Assembly (NCBI GenBank): GCA_016617855.1
Contig: JAECUM010012904.1
Span: forward strand, 21,474-85,473
Origin: Megalonaias nervosa
Lineage: Eukaryota > Mollusca > Bivalvia > Unionida > Unionidae
Direction: 5' to 3'
DNA length: 64,000 nt
The position numbers and the translations under genes are program-made. The notes beneath the pieces are model-generated. The model was not told where the DNA came from. It made no database searches and saw nothing but the letters and a program-made list of their open reading frames with translations. Shown here in pieces: positions 50,366 to 59,087 of the stretch. Every line of letters starts with the position of its first letter. Positions within the stretch are counted from its first letter, which is position 1.

Positions 50366-51533
50366 ATGGAAATGCAAGCAAAATACAGAAAACATATAGA
50401 AAATCTGAAAAAACTTGTTAAATCTAAAGAAGAACTTAGAAAGATGATTCAACAAGCACGAAGTGGCCAAGTGTCTGCAGAAGAAACAACAGCCGCGATT
50501 TTCAAACCGGTTACTGAAGCGCTACTTGGAAAACAACCTGAAGTGCAAACAATGTCTCCAGAAGAACTTAAGAAACTACAGGAAAAAGGTTTTGTTGGAA
50601 TTGTTAAAGAAATACAAGAAGCATCTACCGCAAAAATTATTGATAGATCTACCGAGGAAAAAAAAATGATTAGCTGAAGAACTTTCAGCACATATTGCTG
50701 ATCCTGCTGCTAGACAAGCTGAAATAGATAATCTCATCAATAATCCAATTGAACTTGAACGAAAATTAGCAAGTTTAAGAGTTGGGTCGATTGGAAGAAA
50801 GTTGGAAGATATAGAAAAAAAAGTTGTAGGAGAAGCTTTTAGAAAAAAATTTGAATTTGATGTAAAAAATATATATAATAAAATAAAAGATTCCGAATAT
50901 GATGATTTTAATAGAAAGTATGGATACAAAAATGTTAGATTATATGATATTAAAAAAGGATGAATTTAAGGCCGATGAAAAATTAGAAAAACTAAGAGAA
51001 ATAATAAATAAAGGTGAAGATAAAGATAATATTAAAATATAGCAGCAAATAATGAAAACTATAAGAAAAATATTATATTACGTCGACACGCAATTATTGC
51101 TAGACTTTATGAGCAAGTTATTAATAATATAGCAAAATTAAACAAAAAATATAAAAGTGGTAATCACCTTAGTACTATAGATACTGAAGCAAAATTTTAT
51201 GATGAGGAAAGAATAGAATATAAAAAAAATTGTTAGCTGAGGGCAAGAAAATAATGGAAGAAGAAGCTTTAAAAAGATCACTTGAACAACCACTAGTTAC
51301 ATCGCCAGGGGAAACTGAAAGTAAATAACTGGAACGGGTGTAAAAATATATACATCAACTGCCGAAATGATAGACAGATTAATGCTGTTGATATCATCAA
51401 AGGAAGCCGGAAATGTTGGCGCTGAAACTGACAATGAAATTATTGATATACTTTATCATTTAAGATCGGAAGATCGGAACATTTATTAGCATCTGACGAA
51501 TACGAAACTTTACACGGCGACTTAATTTTGTAA
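50366..51533 (+). pseudogene. Charged coiled-coil Maverick protein, multiple frameshifts
   Basis: The first 103 codons are open (50366-50677), rich in Lys and Glu with heptad spacing (KYRKHIENLKKLVKSKEEL). The protein continues in other frames (EELSAHIADPAARQAEIDNL, then SLRVGSIGRKLEDIEKKV) through several breaks to a C-terminal domain near 51350-51530 (STAEMIDRLMLLISSKEAGN, ETDNEIIDILYHL). The tail pattern, ending in a leucine-rich helix pair, is shared by unnamed Polinton proteins of other invertebrates. The role is unknown; a scaffold or genome-associated protein is possible. Its start follows TATATAACA plus a TA-rich leader. Confidence 0.55.
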
Positions 51534-51549
51534 AATGTTATATATAACA

Positions 51550-52305
51550 ATGTCAACAACATTATTACTAGACTCTAGTACAGCTAAAGCTAAATATAGC
51601 GCAAATTTTTCAGTAAATTATATTCCGCCAATACAACTTGATACTGAAAAACAGTATGAAATTGGACTAATTTCATGTAGGTGTTGGCTAACGTGAAAAC
51701 TGGTGTTAATAATGAATTTGCGTTTTATACTCCCCCCAACGGAAACAGTGGTTGGTTTATAATTGATATTCCGCAAGGAGCCTACAACATAACCGATTTA
51801 AATAAAACAATACGCGAAAGAATAACATATTATATGGATAAAAGCGACGCTGACAATTTTGAGCTAACACCAAATTATAATACTTTACGCGCCAGAATAA
51901 CATTAAAAACTGGTTTTGAAGTAAATTTTTTATTAAAAAAAAAGCATAGCGTCGCTGATTGGATTTACTCGTAAAAGTTATAGCTCTAAACCAGGACAAA
52001 CTATGACATATGACGGTGATTTTCCGGTAAATATAACTGGCGTAAATACAATACTGATAAATTGCTCCATTGCATCTGGATCTTACTCAGCCCAGGGCAG
52101 TAAAGGACAAATGATATATAGTTTTTCGCCAGATGTTCCACCGGGATCGCTCATGCAAATTAGTCCGCGACAAGTTGTTTATTATCCATTAAATATTGAA
52201 AATCAAATAACAAGTATAAATATGCAGTTGACAGATCAATCTGGGCGACAGCTGGATTTGAATAACGAGGTTGTTACTTACTATTTACACTTACGCGTAC
52301 AATAA
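51550..52305 (+). pseudogene. Penton-like (candidate minor capsid) protein, frameshifted
   Basis: A frame of about 250 codons has breaks near 51680 and at an A-run near 51950. It begins with beta-strand-type sequence (TLLLDSSTAKAKYSANF). It continues with DIPQGAYNITDLNKTIRERI and PNYNTLRARITL, then VNTILINCSIASGSY and DVPPGSLMQISPRQVVYYPL, and ends LTDQSGRQLDLNNEVVTYYL. The beta-rich layout, the size and the place just before the major capsid gene fit the single-jelly-roll penton of Polintons; that assignment is inference. It starts 4 bp after a TATATA box-like string (tatataacaATG). Confidence 0.6.
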
Positions 52306-52367
52306 CAAAGTTATTGCGACTTCGTGATTGGCTATTGCGACCTCGGTTTTATGCAACCTCAGATATA

Positions 52368-52718
52368 ATGAAACAAAAAGAAGTTTACAGAAGAAAAATT
52401 ATTGGTGGATTTTTTGGAAATATATTTACTAAAATTATTGAAAATGTTCCTGGAATGGCACATAAAGTTGCACCAATTGCACTCGACGCGTCAACAGCTT
52501 TTGCAACTGGAGCCGCATCTGCAGCCGGAACTGGAGTGGGACAAAAAATAACTGATAAAATTACTAAGAAACCAACAATCAAACAAGTTATATCAGAAAT
52601 CGCTCCATCAAAAGAAACTCAACGTGCTACGATAACAACAACAAAAAAACTTTTATCACCAAAAGGCGAGCAGATTATACAAAAGTTAATATCTAAAATA
52701 ACAACACAAATTACATAG
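52368..52718 (+). CDS. Small basic Gly/Ala-rich protein, candidate minor virion protein
   Basis: The frame is open from ATG 52368 (116 residues); upstream in-frame codons lack an ATG. It has a basic N-terminus (KQKEVYRRK), a GGFFGNIF segment, and a hydrophobic Ala/Gly-rich stretch (MAHKVAPIALDAS, TAFATGAASAAG). A Lys/Thr-rich tail ends the protein. This composition resembles membrane-active or DNA-condensing minor capsid proteins of adenovirus-like viruses. The same gene, in the same order, is in copy 1. It ends just before the TAGAATTTTCCCAATTTT motif. Confidence 0.5.
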   Translation: MKQKEVYRRKIIGGFFGNIFTKIIENVPGMAHKVAPIALDASTAFATGAASAAGTGVGQKITDKITKKPTIKQVISEIAPSKETQRATITTTKKLLSPKGEQIIQKLISKITTQIT

Positions 52719-52726
52719 TAACCGTT

Positions 52727-52746
52727 AGAATTTTCCCAATTTTATG
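52727..52746. promoter_or_regulatory. Shared intergenic motif, copy B
   Basis: tagaattttcccaattttat lies between the stop at 52718 and the capsid start at 52765. It matches the copy at 57374 in 18 of 19 or so positions. It could be the promoter or initiator of the major capsid gene or the terminator of the preceding gene. Confidence 0.55.
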
Positions 52747-52764
52747 TAATCTAATAAATAAAAA

Positions 52765-54299
52765 ATGTCTGTCAAAAATTATCTTGATTTAACAGAAACT
52801 TATGACAACACCGTAACAGAATTTAAATATATTGAGTATCTCGACGAAAATTCTAATGAGCCAAATAAAGCTGGTGTCAGAACATTTAATACCCGAGACG
52901 AAGATGTATTTTTACTACCTCACAAGGCAGTATTGGAAGTTCGTGGCCAGATTATGACAGTAGCTAATCCGCCTGTCGTAATTGCAGCCGGAACAGAAGT
53001 AGCTCTTATAAATGATGGCTGGTGTTTATTTAAAAGTGCCAGATATCAGCTGGCCAATCAAACTGTCGAAGATATTTCAAGTCACCTGCAAGTTGCAGGT
53101 ACAATCTTAAATATTATTTCATTTTCCGATGATTATTCCAGATCGACTGCAACTAATATGATGTGGTTTAAAGACACCGGAAGTGGTGCAATAATTTCTG
53201 CGTCAGATGAACTTATTTCAAAAGGTGTTTTAATACACGGAGCTGATGCAGCTGCAGATGTTGTAATTGTAAGAAGTTTTCTTATTGTTGATGCAGACGC
53301 GCTAGGTATAGCCGCACCAGCTGGTGCGGCTAACGCAGACGTTACAAGAACCTCACTTACTGCTGCTTGTAATAATCTTTGTATAACACCGCCAGGTGCA
53401 GCTGCGACAGGCGTTGAAATATTAGATTTAGTTATTAACACAATTGGATTTCGAAATATATGTTACAATGAAGGTTATGCCAGAAGAAAGGCACTTGCAG
53501 CAGGGTCACGTCAAATTACAATGATGCCACTGAGTACAATATTTGGATTTTGTCGCGACTACAATAAAGTATTTCGTGGAGTTAAACATAAACTTATTTT
53601 AGATCGGGCAGAACAAAATGATTGTTTATTCAGAGCTGGCGGAGTTGATGTACAGTTTGTTATAAACAAACTTGCACTTGGATGCCACGAATAACACCGA
53701 CAGTAACAAAATCGCTCGAACTAGATGAAGTTCTTCAAAAACGCACAAACAAAATTCATTTTCAGCAACATAAAGTATATCAAACAGCTGTTCAAAATAC
53801 CACCGACTACACATGGAGAGTCACAACAACATCAAGCGACCAAAAGCCACGGCAATTATTTGTTGTATTTCAGCGGCAAGCGCGACGTGGTAACCAACAA
53901 CAAAATAATGCGATATTTGATAATGCCGATGTTAGACGTATATATGCTAGAATAAATTCAAAGCAATATCCAGAACGAGCGATAGAATGCAATTTTGCAG
54001 ATGACGCTAATAAAAATGTTACTCGACCTTACATGTACCTACTCGACGCAATACAAAAATATCAAGATGTCGGAGATGGATCTCAGATATCAGTAGAGGA
54101 GTTTCGTACACTTTATCCAATATTTCATTTTGATGTTAGTAAACAGAATGAAAGAGATGTATTTTCAACTGCTGACATTGAAATTACATGGACGCTCGGA
54201 GCAGTTCCGGTGGCACAGTTATACATGTACGCGTTAGTGATCAGCGATAGAGTAGTTACAGTCGACTATGTTGGAGGTAAAATGTCGGTAAAAGTTTAA
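52765..54299 (+). pseudogene. Major capsid protein (double jelly-roll hexon type), one frameshift
   Basis: Two frames form one capsid protein of about 510 residues. One is 52765-53694 (309 codons) and the other is 53682-54299 (205 codons). A single indel near 53675-53690 joins them. Landmarks are LPHKAVLEVRGQI (residue 50 on), SRSTATNMMWF (about 128), FGFCRDYNKVFRGVKHKL (about 265), and in the second half RQLFVVFQR, IFDNADVRRIYARINS, LYPIFHFDVSKQNER and ALVISDR. These are the conserved blocks of the capsid family carried by invertebrate Mavericks/adintoviruses. It sits between the basic protein and the glycine-rich proteins. The single break is the only defect seen. Confidence 0.8.
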
Positions 54300-54318
54300 T
54301 CTGTAACTTTAATATAAG

Positions 54319-54782
54319 ATGACAAAATATATTGTAAAAGAAATACATCTGACTGATGGCCAAGTTAAAAAATTATTAGCTGATGTTGCTAAGAAGAGGC
54401 AGGTATCATTAAAAATCAACCCTAACGCAGGTGCACCAGCACGTGCTGGGGGTACTTTAACAAACTTAATGTTAACCAAAAAACAAGTAAATAAGTATAA
54501 CCGCAGCAAAATCTCTAGAGATTTTATAGGCAAACCGTTTGTTTTAAATTTAAGTGCCACACAAATAACAGCAATGGCAAGACATGGCGGCTTTTTCGGT
54601 CCGGCATTATCGGTAATGGCCAGAACGTTAATACCAAAACTTTAGCCGGTGTTAGGTACATTAGGACTAGCAGCAGCGTCGGGAGCAGTATCCGGAGCAA
54701 CGAAAAAAGCAGTTGAGGGCAGTGGTATTGTTGGCAGTGGTATAAAAAAAAAATTTTGTTTAACGTTTAAGTTTAACTTTTA
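54319..54782 (+). pseudogene. Glycine-rich hydrophobic minor virion protein, in-frame stop
   Basis: The frame is open for 108 codons and stops at TAG 54643-54645, then continues in frame with GTLGLAAASGAVSGATKKAV to about 54780. The N-terminal half is a two-fold repeat of 'LTDGQVKKLLADV...VSLKI' and 'LTKKQVNKYNRSK...FVLNL', followed by SATQITAMARHGGFFGP. Such proteins are widespread in invertebrate Mavericks next to the capsid gene. By composition they are compared with adenovirus pVI/pX. The stop removes only the Gly/Ala-rich tail. Confidence 0.55.
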
Positions 54783-54957
54783 AGTTTAACTTTTTCGTTT
54801 AATATTTTAGTTTAATGTTTCGTTTAACTGTTTAGTTTAATATTTTGTTTAACTTTTTAGTTTAATATTTTAATTTAACTTTTTAGTTTAATGTTTCGTT
54901 TAACATTTTAGTTTAACTTTTTGTTTAACTTTTAGTTTAACTTTTTAGTTTAAGTAC
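54755..54957. repeat. AGTTTAAC minisatellite inside the element
   Basis: About 200 bp of degenerate 10-12-bp units of the form (t)ttttagtttaa(c/t) and its variants (cgtttaac, tgtttaac) lies between the glycine-rich gene and the pX-like gene. No frame crosses it. Tandem A/T repeats inside Maverick elements are not part of the usual gene set. Confidence 0.85.
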
Positions 54958-55006
54958 AAAATTGCCAATTTTGCATGTTTAATTTTATGTGACTGATAAA
55001 TATAAA

Positions 55007-55190
55007 ATGCCCAAACGAAAAACAGCAAATAGAGAAACAACAACGAAAACAAAAGACACCGCGACGTCGAAGAACAACCAAAGGAGGATTTATTCCAATA
55101 GCTCCACTTTTAGCGGGACTAGCGGGAAGTCTACTGCCAAATCTACTGGGAATAGGACGAGGACTAACATTACCGGGCACGCGGAGATGA
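55007..55190 (+). pseudogene. pX-like basic protein, one frameshift
   Basis: ATG 55007 opens a basic N-terminus (MPKRKTANRETTTKTK). In the +1 frame the sequence then reads PRRRRTTKGGFIPIAPLL and LAGSLLPNLLGIG and ends in TGA at 55188-55190. A basic head plus a hydrophobic centre is the pattern called pX in adenovirus-like elements. The stop TGA overlaps the protease ATG (ATGA), suggesting coupled expression. One base gain or loss in the A-rich head accounts for the shift. Confidence 0.5.
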
Positions 55191-55654
55191 AATCTCTTGC
55201 GGCAGCGTTAAGTAACTTTGATATACTTGATAAGCTAAAACAAGTAAAAAATTTCCATGGAGTTTATTCTAAAGATGAACTTGCGACGATAAAATCTCCT
55301 GCTGCGGCACCGTCGCTAATTTCGTGTGTGATAAATATACAAGATTTTAATGACGGATCTGGCACACATTGGGTAGCAGTTTATAATAACAATTACTTTG
55401 ATTCATTTGGACTTCCACCAAGTGATGTAATTAAAAAATATATATCTCAAAAATATAAAGTAATAAATTATTCGTCTAATCAACTTCAACCTATTGGAAC
55501 ATCAGCGTGTGCATACTATTGCGTGATGTTTATAAAACAGATGTCCGCGAGTTTGAAGAACTTTGACTCAGATTTTTTAAAATTTATTTTACAGTTTGAC
55601 AATCATCCTTCTTACGCCAATGATGAGATTGCAATCAATGTTTTGCAAAGCTAA
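55187..55654 (+). CDS. Adenain-like cysteine protease (maturation protease)
   Basis: This intact 155-codon gene would process capsid and core precursors, as the adenovirus protease does. The triad is visible: His61 in GTHWVAVY, Asp72 in YFDSFGLPP, Cys108 in IGTSACAYYCVMFI, with Gln101 for the oxyanion hole. Family order His-Asp/Glu-Gln-Cys is kept, and the length is a little under the 200 residues usual for adenain. I chose ATG 55187 because it overlaps the pX-like stop and gives the normal N-terminus; the longer frame upstream is out of the pX frame and lacks family features. It is one of the few core genes without a break. Confidence 0.85.
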   Translation: MKSLAAALSNFDILDKLKQVKNFHGVYSKDELATIKSPAAAPSLISCVINIQDFNDGSGTHWVAVYNNNYFDSFGLPPSDVIKKYISQKYKVINYSSNQLQPIGTSACAYYCVMFIKQMSASLKNFDSDFLKFILQFDNHPSYANDEIAINVLQS

Positions 55655-55728
55655 CTAAAAGCTTGCAATTAATTTCTGTAAAGCTACCTAAAGCTTACAA
55701 TTAATTTTATCTAAATTACAAATATATA

Positions 55729-55914
55729 ATGTCAACATATTGTCTCAAATGTAAAGGTAAAACAGAAAATATCAGTGAAACAACAGAAAAAACAAAGAAC
55801 AACATGATGATGCTGAAATGTCTTTGCACAATTTGTGGAAAAAGAAAAAGTATGTATTTAAAGAAATTGTCCGGAGCTGGTTGCGTTGACAAGGTTATTT
55901 TAGTAGACGATTGA
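55729..55914 (+). CDS. Zinc-ribbon miniprotein (DUF5679-like)
   Basis: This intact 61-residue protein reads MSTYCLKCKGKT, then MMMLKCLCTICGKRKSMYLK: two CxxC pairs 26 residues apart, a zinc ribbon. The pattern matches the small DUF5679-type proteins seen in many DNA-virus genomes. It is preceded by a short repeated leader (two copies of aaagct-acctaaagct/tgcaattaat at 55650-55705). The role is unknown; RNA or DNA binding is plausible. Confidence 0.65.
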   Translation: MSTYCLKCKGKTENISETTEKTKNNMMMLKCLCTICGKRKSMYLKKLSGAGCVDKVILVDD

Positions 55915-55973
55915 AAACAATTATTGTTATAAATCTGAAAACAAATATTATTGTAAATCTGAAAATAAATAGA

Positions 55974-56078
55974 ATGATATGCAAGTGCGACTCCGATAAA
56001 GATTTATGTCTCAAGCAAAATAAAATTGTCACATACTGTCAACAATGTAACAAAAGAGAAATAATTGGTTTTTTATAG
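55974..56078 (+). CDS. Second Cys-motif miniprotein (34 aa)
   Basis: It is open from ATG to TAG and reads MICKCDSDKDLCLKQ, then VTYCQQCNKREI: CxC...C and CxxC, another potential zinc site. It follows the 61-residue ribbon by 59 bp and just precedes the PLA2-like frame. It may be a separate tiny gene or the remains of a leader. It is too short for confident calling. Confidence 0.4.
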   Translation: MICKCDSDKDLCLKQNKIVTYCQQCNKREIIGFL

Positions 56079-56084
56079 ATATAC

Positions 56085-56545
56085 ATAAAGTAATTGGTAA
56101 ATTACCGAAACCAAAAGGCGGTTGGACATTGCCAGGCCATAAATACACCGGATCTTACAATCCGCTAGATAAACAACTAGATGAAAATGATAATCCATTA
56201 CCAGGACAAGAGCCTTACAATCAAGTTGATGCAATAGCGATGCGACATGATATCTGCTACAGAGACATTGAACTTCCAGACAACGAACAAAATAAACACA
56301 GCTGCGATAAAGTAATGTTGGACGAACTTCGTGATATGAAGCCTGTAAATATGCGAGAGCGTATTGATAGAAAGTTGGTGCAGGGTTTTATTGGAGCAAA
56401 ATATAAACTTGGACTCGGAGAGTCTGGACTCGGAAAGGAATTGTCAGCGACAACGTCGCTTGCGTCAGAGCTACACAAACCTAAAAAAAAAAGTTTACGA
56501 GACGTAAAGTTGTCGCAAATGCCGTTGATGACATCTGGGCGATAG
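56085..56545 (+). pseudogene. PLA2-like domain protein, probably fused to the integrase
   Basis: The frame reads IGKLPKPKGGWTLPGHKYTG, PLPGQEPYNQVDAIAMRHD (His-Asp of the PLA2 active site), ICYRD, then SCDKVMLDELRDM. This is the parvovirus-VP1-type phospholipase A2 fold seen in other invertebrate Maverick and densovirus proteins. It may help the particle cross membranes. No ATG starts the conserved part in frame before residue 15 or so (the first ATG is absent upstream of 56129), so the start is unclear. At an A-run (56482-56492) the frame shifts into the integrase, suggesting one original PLA2-integrase polyprotein or a very tight pair. Confidence 0.7.
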
Positions 56546-57376
56546 ATTTAGTTGATGTCTCAAATCTAGCTGAATTTAACGTTGGTGCTGATGGCGCTCC
56601 GAAGAAATATTTGTTTAATGTTATAGACGTTTTTAGTAAATATGCTTTAAGTGTGCCAGTTTCAGATAAGACTGGAACGTCGATAACTGATGCGCTAAAG
56701 TTAATAATAACAACTGCAGAAAGAAAACCAAATAGAATCTGGACTGATCACGGAGCAGAATTTTTTAATAAAAAGTTCGAGCAGTTTTTGCTCCAAAATA
56801 ATATCAAAAAATATGTTACAGGAAGTGAAGGTAAAAGTGTTGTCGTCAAGCGATTTAATCGTACACTAAACGAAAAAATTCATAAGTATGTGACATTTAA
56901 AAATACGAGTAAATATATTGACAATTTACAAAACATTGTTGACGAATACAATAACACGACACACCGAACCATTAAAATGTCGCCGAATGACGCAATTAAA
57001 AATCTGATATTAGCAAACGAAAACATGTATCGAAAACATAAATTTAAAGTTGGTGATCGAGTTAGAATTTCTCTGACAAACAAAAAAAAAATTTGAAAAA
57101 GGATTTACTCCGAACTGGAGCAAAGAAGTATTTGTTGTTGATAAAGTACTTTTAACAATCCCGGTAACATACGCCCTAAAAGATTTATTAGATGAGCCTA
57201 TAAGCGGTAGTTTTTACGAGCAGGAACTTCAGAAAACTTCCCAAGACGTATTTGTTATTGAAAAAGTTATCTGAAAACGCGGCAACAAAAGTTTAGTTAA
57301 GTGTCGCGGGTATAGCGATAAATTTAATAGCTGGGTGTCAAATAAGTCGATTTCATCGACTGCGATACAAAATTAG
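56530..57376 (+). pseudogene. Maverick (retroviral-type) integrase, frameshifted, catalytic Glu lost
   Basis: An rve-fold enzyme that would insert the element. Landmarks are DDIWAIDLVD (first Asp, about 56540), YLFNVIDVFSKYALSVPV, RIWTDHGAEFFNK (second Asp, about 56745), and VVVKRFNRTLNEK (about 56850). Family members have E in the place of that K (VxERFNRT), so the DDE triad is now DDK. YNNTTHRTIKMSPNDA follows. A break at an A-run near 57085 precedes a chromodomain-like C-terminus with SFYEQELQKTSQDVFVIEK and FNSWV. A stop (TGA) lies at about 57271. It converges with the minus-strand ORF at 57324 and overlaps it by about 53 bp. Confidence 0.82.
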
Positions 57377-57860
57377 AATTTTCCCAATTTTGTGCAATAA
57401 TGTTATTATAAATTTGTTCGTATTTCGCAAGTACAGATTTACATTTGATAGTTTTACATAACGAACTTAAATATAATTTTCTTGCATTATCAACCGGCAT
57501 TAAATTAAATATTTTAACAAAAATAAAATCATATTTTATATATCTTTGATGACCAATTATTTTCAGATTTAAAAAAGGTTTGATAAGCTGCCAAAATATT
57601 TGTTGTTTGGCAACAGTAAAATTAAATTTTATTATTTTATTAGCAATGTGATACTTAACATTATATCGTCCAGTTGTTGGTCTGCTGTAATTTTTTCTGT
57701 CAGCGACGGCAACTACTTCATCGTCGGACTCGTTGTTGTACAAAATATCATCTTCGCTATAGCTAGAAAATTTATCGTTGGCGACTTTGTCGCTGGAGAT
57801 GAAATCTCCTGCGATTGTATCTTCCGAATATATATCAGCAAGTCGCTTAATCAAGTTCAT
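57324..57860 (-). CDS. Orphan 178-residue Maverick protein
   Basis: Intact from ATG 57860. The N-terminal 55 residues are acidic (SSYSEDDILYNNESDDEVV). The rest is basic and aromatic (VKYHIANKIIKFNFTVAKQ, then KPFLNLKIIGHQRYIKYDF). I recognise no domain. The last 18 codons cross the integrase stop and the shared motif, so the true end may be a lost stop near 57380. It shares a 34-bp divergent gap with the 105-residue gene to its right. Confidence 0.5.
   Translation of the reverse strand: MNLIKRLADIYSEDTIAGDFISSDKVANDKFSSYSEDDILYNNESDDEVVAVADRKNYSRPTTGRYNVKYHIANKIIKFNFTVAKQQIFWQLIKPFLNLKIIGHQRYIKYDFIFVKIFNLMPVDNARKLYLSSLCKTIKCKSVLAKYEQIYNNIIAQNWENSNFVSQSMKSTYLTPSY
57374..57393. promoter_or_regulatory. 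Shared intergenic motif, copy C
   Basis: tagaattttcccaattttgt begins with the integrase stop codon itself and nearly repeats the motif at 52727. Here it lies between convergent genes, where no promoter for a rightward gene is needed. That favours an RNA-end signal over a promoter, although a leftward promoter is not possible either. Confidence 0.5.
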
Positions 57861-57894
57861 ATTATAATATACTTTTATCTAATTTATAATAGTA
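57861..57894. promoter_or_regulatory. Divergent promoter gap
   Basis: A 34-bp AT-rich gap (attataatatactttta then taatttataatag) lies between two start codons facing away from each other. TATA-like strings occur on both strands. Confidence 0.45.
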
Positions 57895-58212
57895 ATGGCC
57901 AGCGAAACGAAATCTCCGGAAATTCCCACTGGAATTTCTAAGGTTAAATATCATCAAAAAGTTAATATATTAAATTACAGAGAATTAGCTGAGGCAGTTC
58001 GAAAATGTTTGTCTGGCTATAGTGCATATTCTGTTAATGTGAATATAATACAAGGCGAAAAAGACAGAATACTTCTAACGACGGCAGAAAAAAATAAACT
58101 TAATGAAAGTTCATTTCTAACATTAAAATTTGATCGCGATGATGTTTTGATGTTTGCCCACAGCTGTCTTACTAAGACAGAATTACGAAATATAATTAAT
58201 CATCATATCTGA
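57895..58212 (+). CDS. Orphan 105-residue Maverick protein
   Basis: Intact from ATG to TGA. The sequence has a central helical part (NYRELAEAVRKCLSGYSAY), then VNVNIIQGEKDRILLTTAEK, and ends near a hydrophobic DVLMFAHSCLTK. I recognise no family. It overlaps the end of the HNH gene by 17 bp, tail to tail. An accessory or DNA-replication helper is possible. Confidence 0.5.
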   Translation: MASETKSPEIPTGISKVKYHQKVNILNYRELAEAVRKCLSGYSAYSVNVNIIQGEKDRILLTTAEKNKLNESSFLTLKFDRDDVLMFAHSCLTKTELRNIINHHI

Positions 58213-59008
58213 AACTAAATCTGTCGAAGGTTGACATTGACGTTGCTGTTTTAGTTTTGCCGTCAGCTATAGATTGTATTACAGCCGGATTAATTTTATG
58301 ATATTTTGAAGCAGAATAATTTGACTTAAATTTTATTTCTTCATCAGTTTCAAGATTTACTGAGATAATCGATCTAGAATATCTAACACCACCAGCATCT
58401 CCTCTTCTACTATTTTCTTTTGATCTTACCAGATCTAAATTTTCTAAACGATTATCGGTCTTAATTTTATTTATATGGTCGATAACTAAATTATTTAAAA
58501 TAGCGCCGTTAAAAATTTCATAAATAAACCTATGCGATTGATAGCCAACAAAATCTGTTTTAATTCCTCTAACATTTATACGTAAATATCCATCTCTATC
58601 CAAATTTCCTAATACTTTTTTATTTTTTCTTCTTCGAATAATTCCGCTATCATTAGCCTCGTATAGATTAAATACTGGGTGAGGTTGAAACTCATTTTGT
58701 AAAGCTAAATTCTCAATATTATCATCGCTAATCGAGCCATTTACTCTATAGACTCTTTGTCCAGCTGGAATTTCATCGCAAAACAAAGTATAAATAAAAT
58801 CTTTTCTAAATATTTAGGTGATATCTGTATCATCTCCTTTTACACTAATTATCATTCCAGCCGGAGCTGGTTTTCCTTTTGATTTCTTAGATTTTATGTT
58901 AATAACTGAACCAAGTGCATTTGCAGCATATAAGTTGTACTTTGGGTGAATATGATAAGTTTCTTGCTCGGTTGCTGTCATTCTGATATATCTCAAAATT
59001 TCTGTCAT
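58196..59008 (-). pseudogene. HNH (homing-type) endonuclease with NUMOD1-like tail, one stop
   Basis: One frame from ATG 59008 is interrupted only by TAA at 58814-58816. The N-terminal part (HPKYNLYAANALGSVINIK) and a later HPVFNLYEANDSGIIRRRKN are repeats of a NUMOD4-like start. The core YQSHRFIYEIFNG, then VIDHINKIKTDNRLENL, is the HNH nuclease motif (His ... D-H-I ... N-x-x-x-N-L). The tail with FKSNYSASKYHKINPAVIQS is a NUMOD1-type helix-turn-helix. Such genes are selfish nucleases in viruses and phages. A cut-and-copy role in spreading the element or itself is inference. Confidence 0.75.
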
Positions 59009-59087
59009 TATACTATAGGGATTTTATATCTCTAATTGAAAAATAAGTATTAAAAAAAATCAATTAAATATAAAAATACTATACATA

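Noticed and set aside
50449..50929. Minus-strand Ser/Phe-rich frames
   Set aside because: They mirror the Lys/Glu-rich coiled-coil gene on the plus strand.
53133..53441. 102-residue Ala-rich frame on the minus strand
   Set aside because: It is a shadow of the capsid gene, whose plus frame has family motifs.
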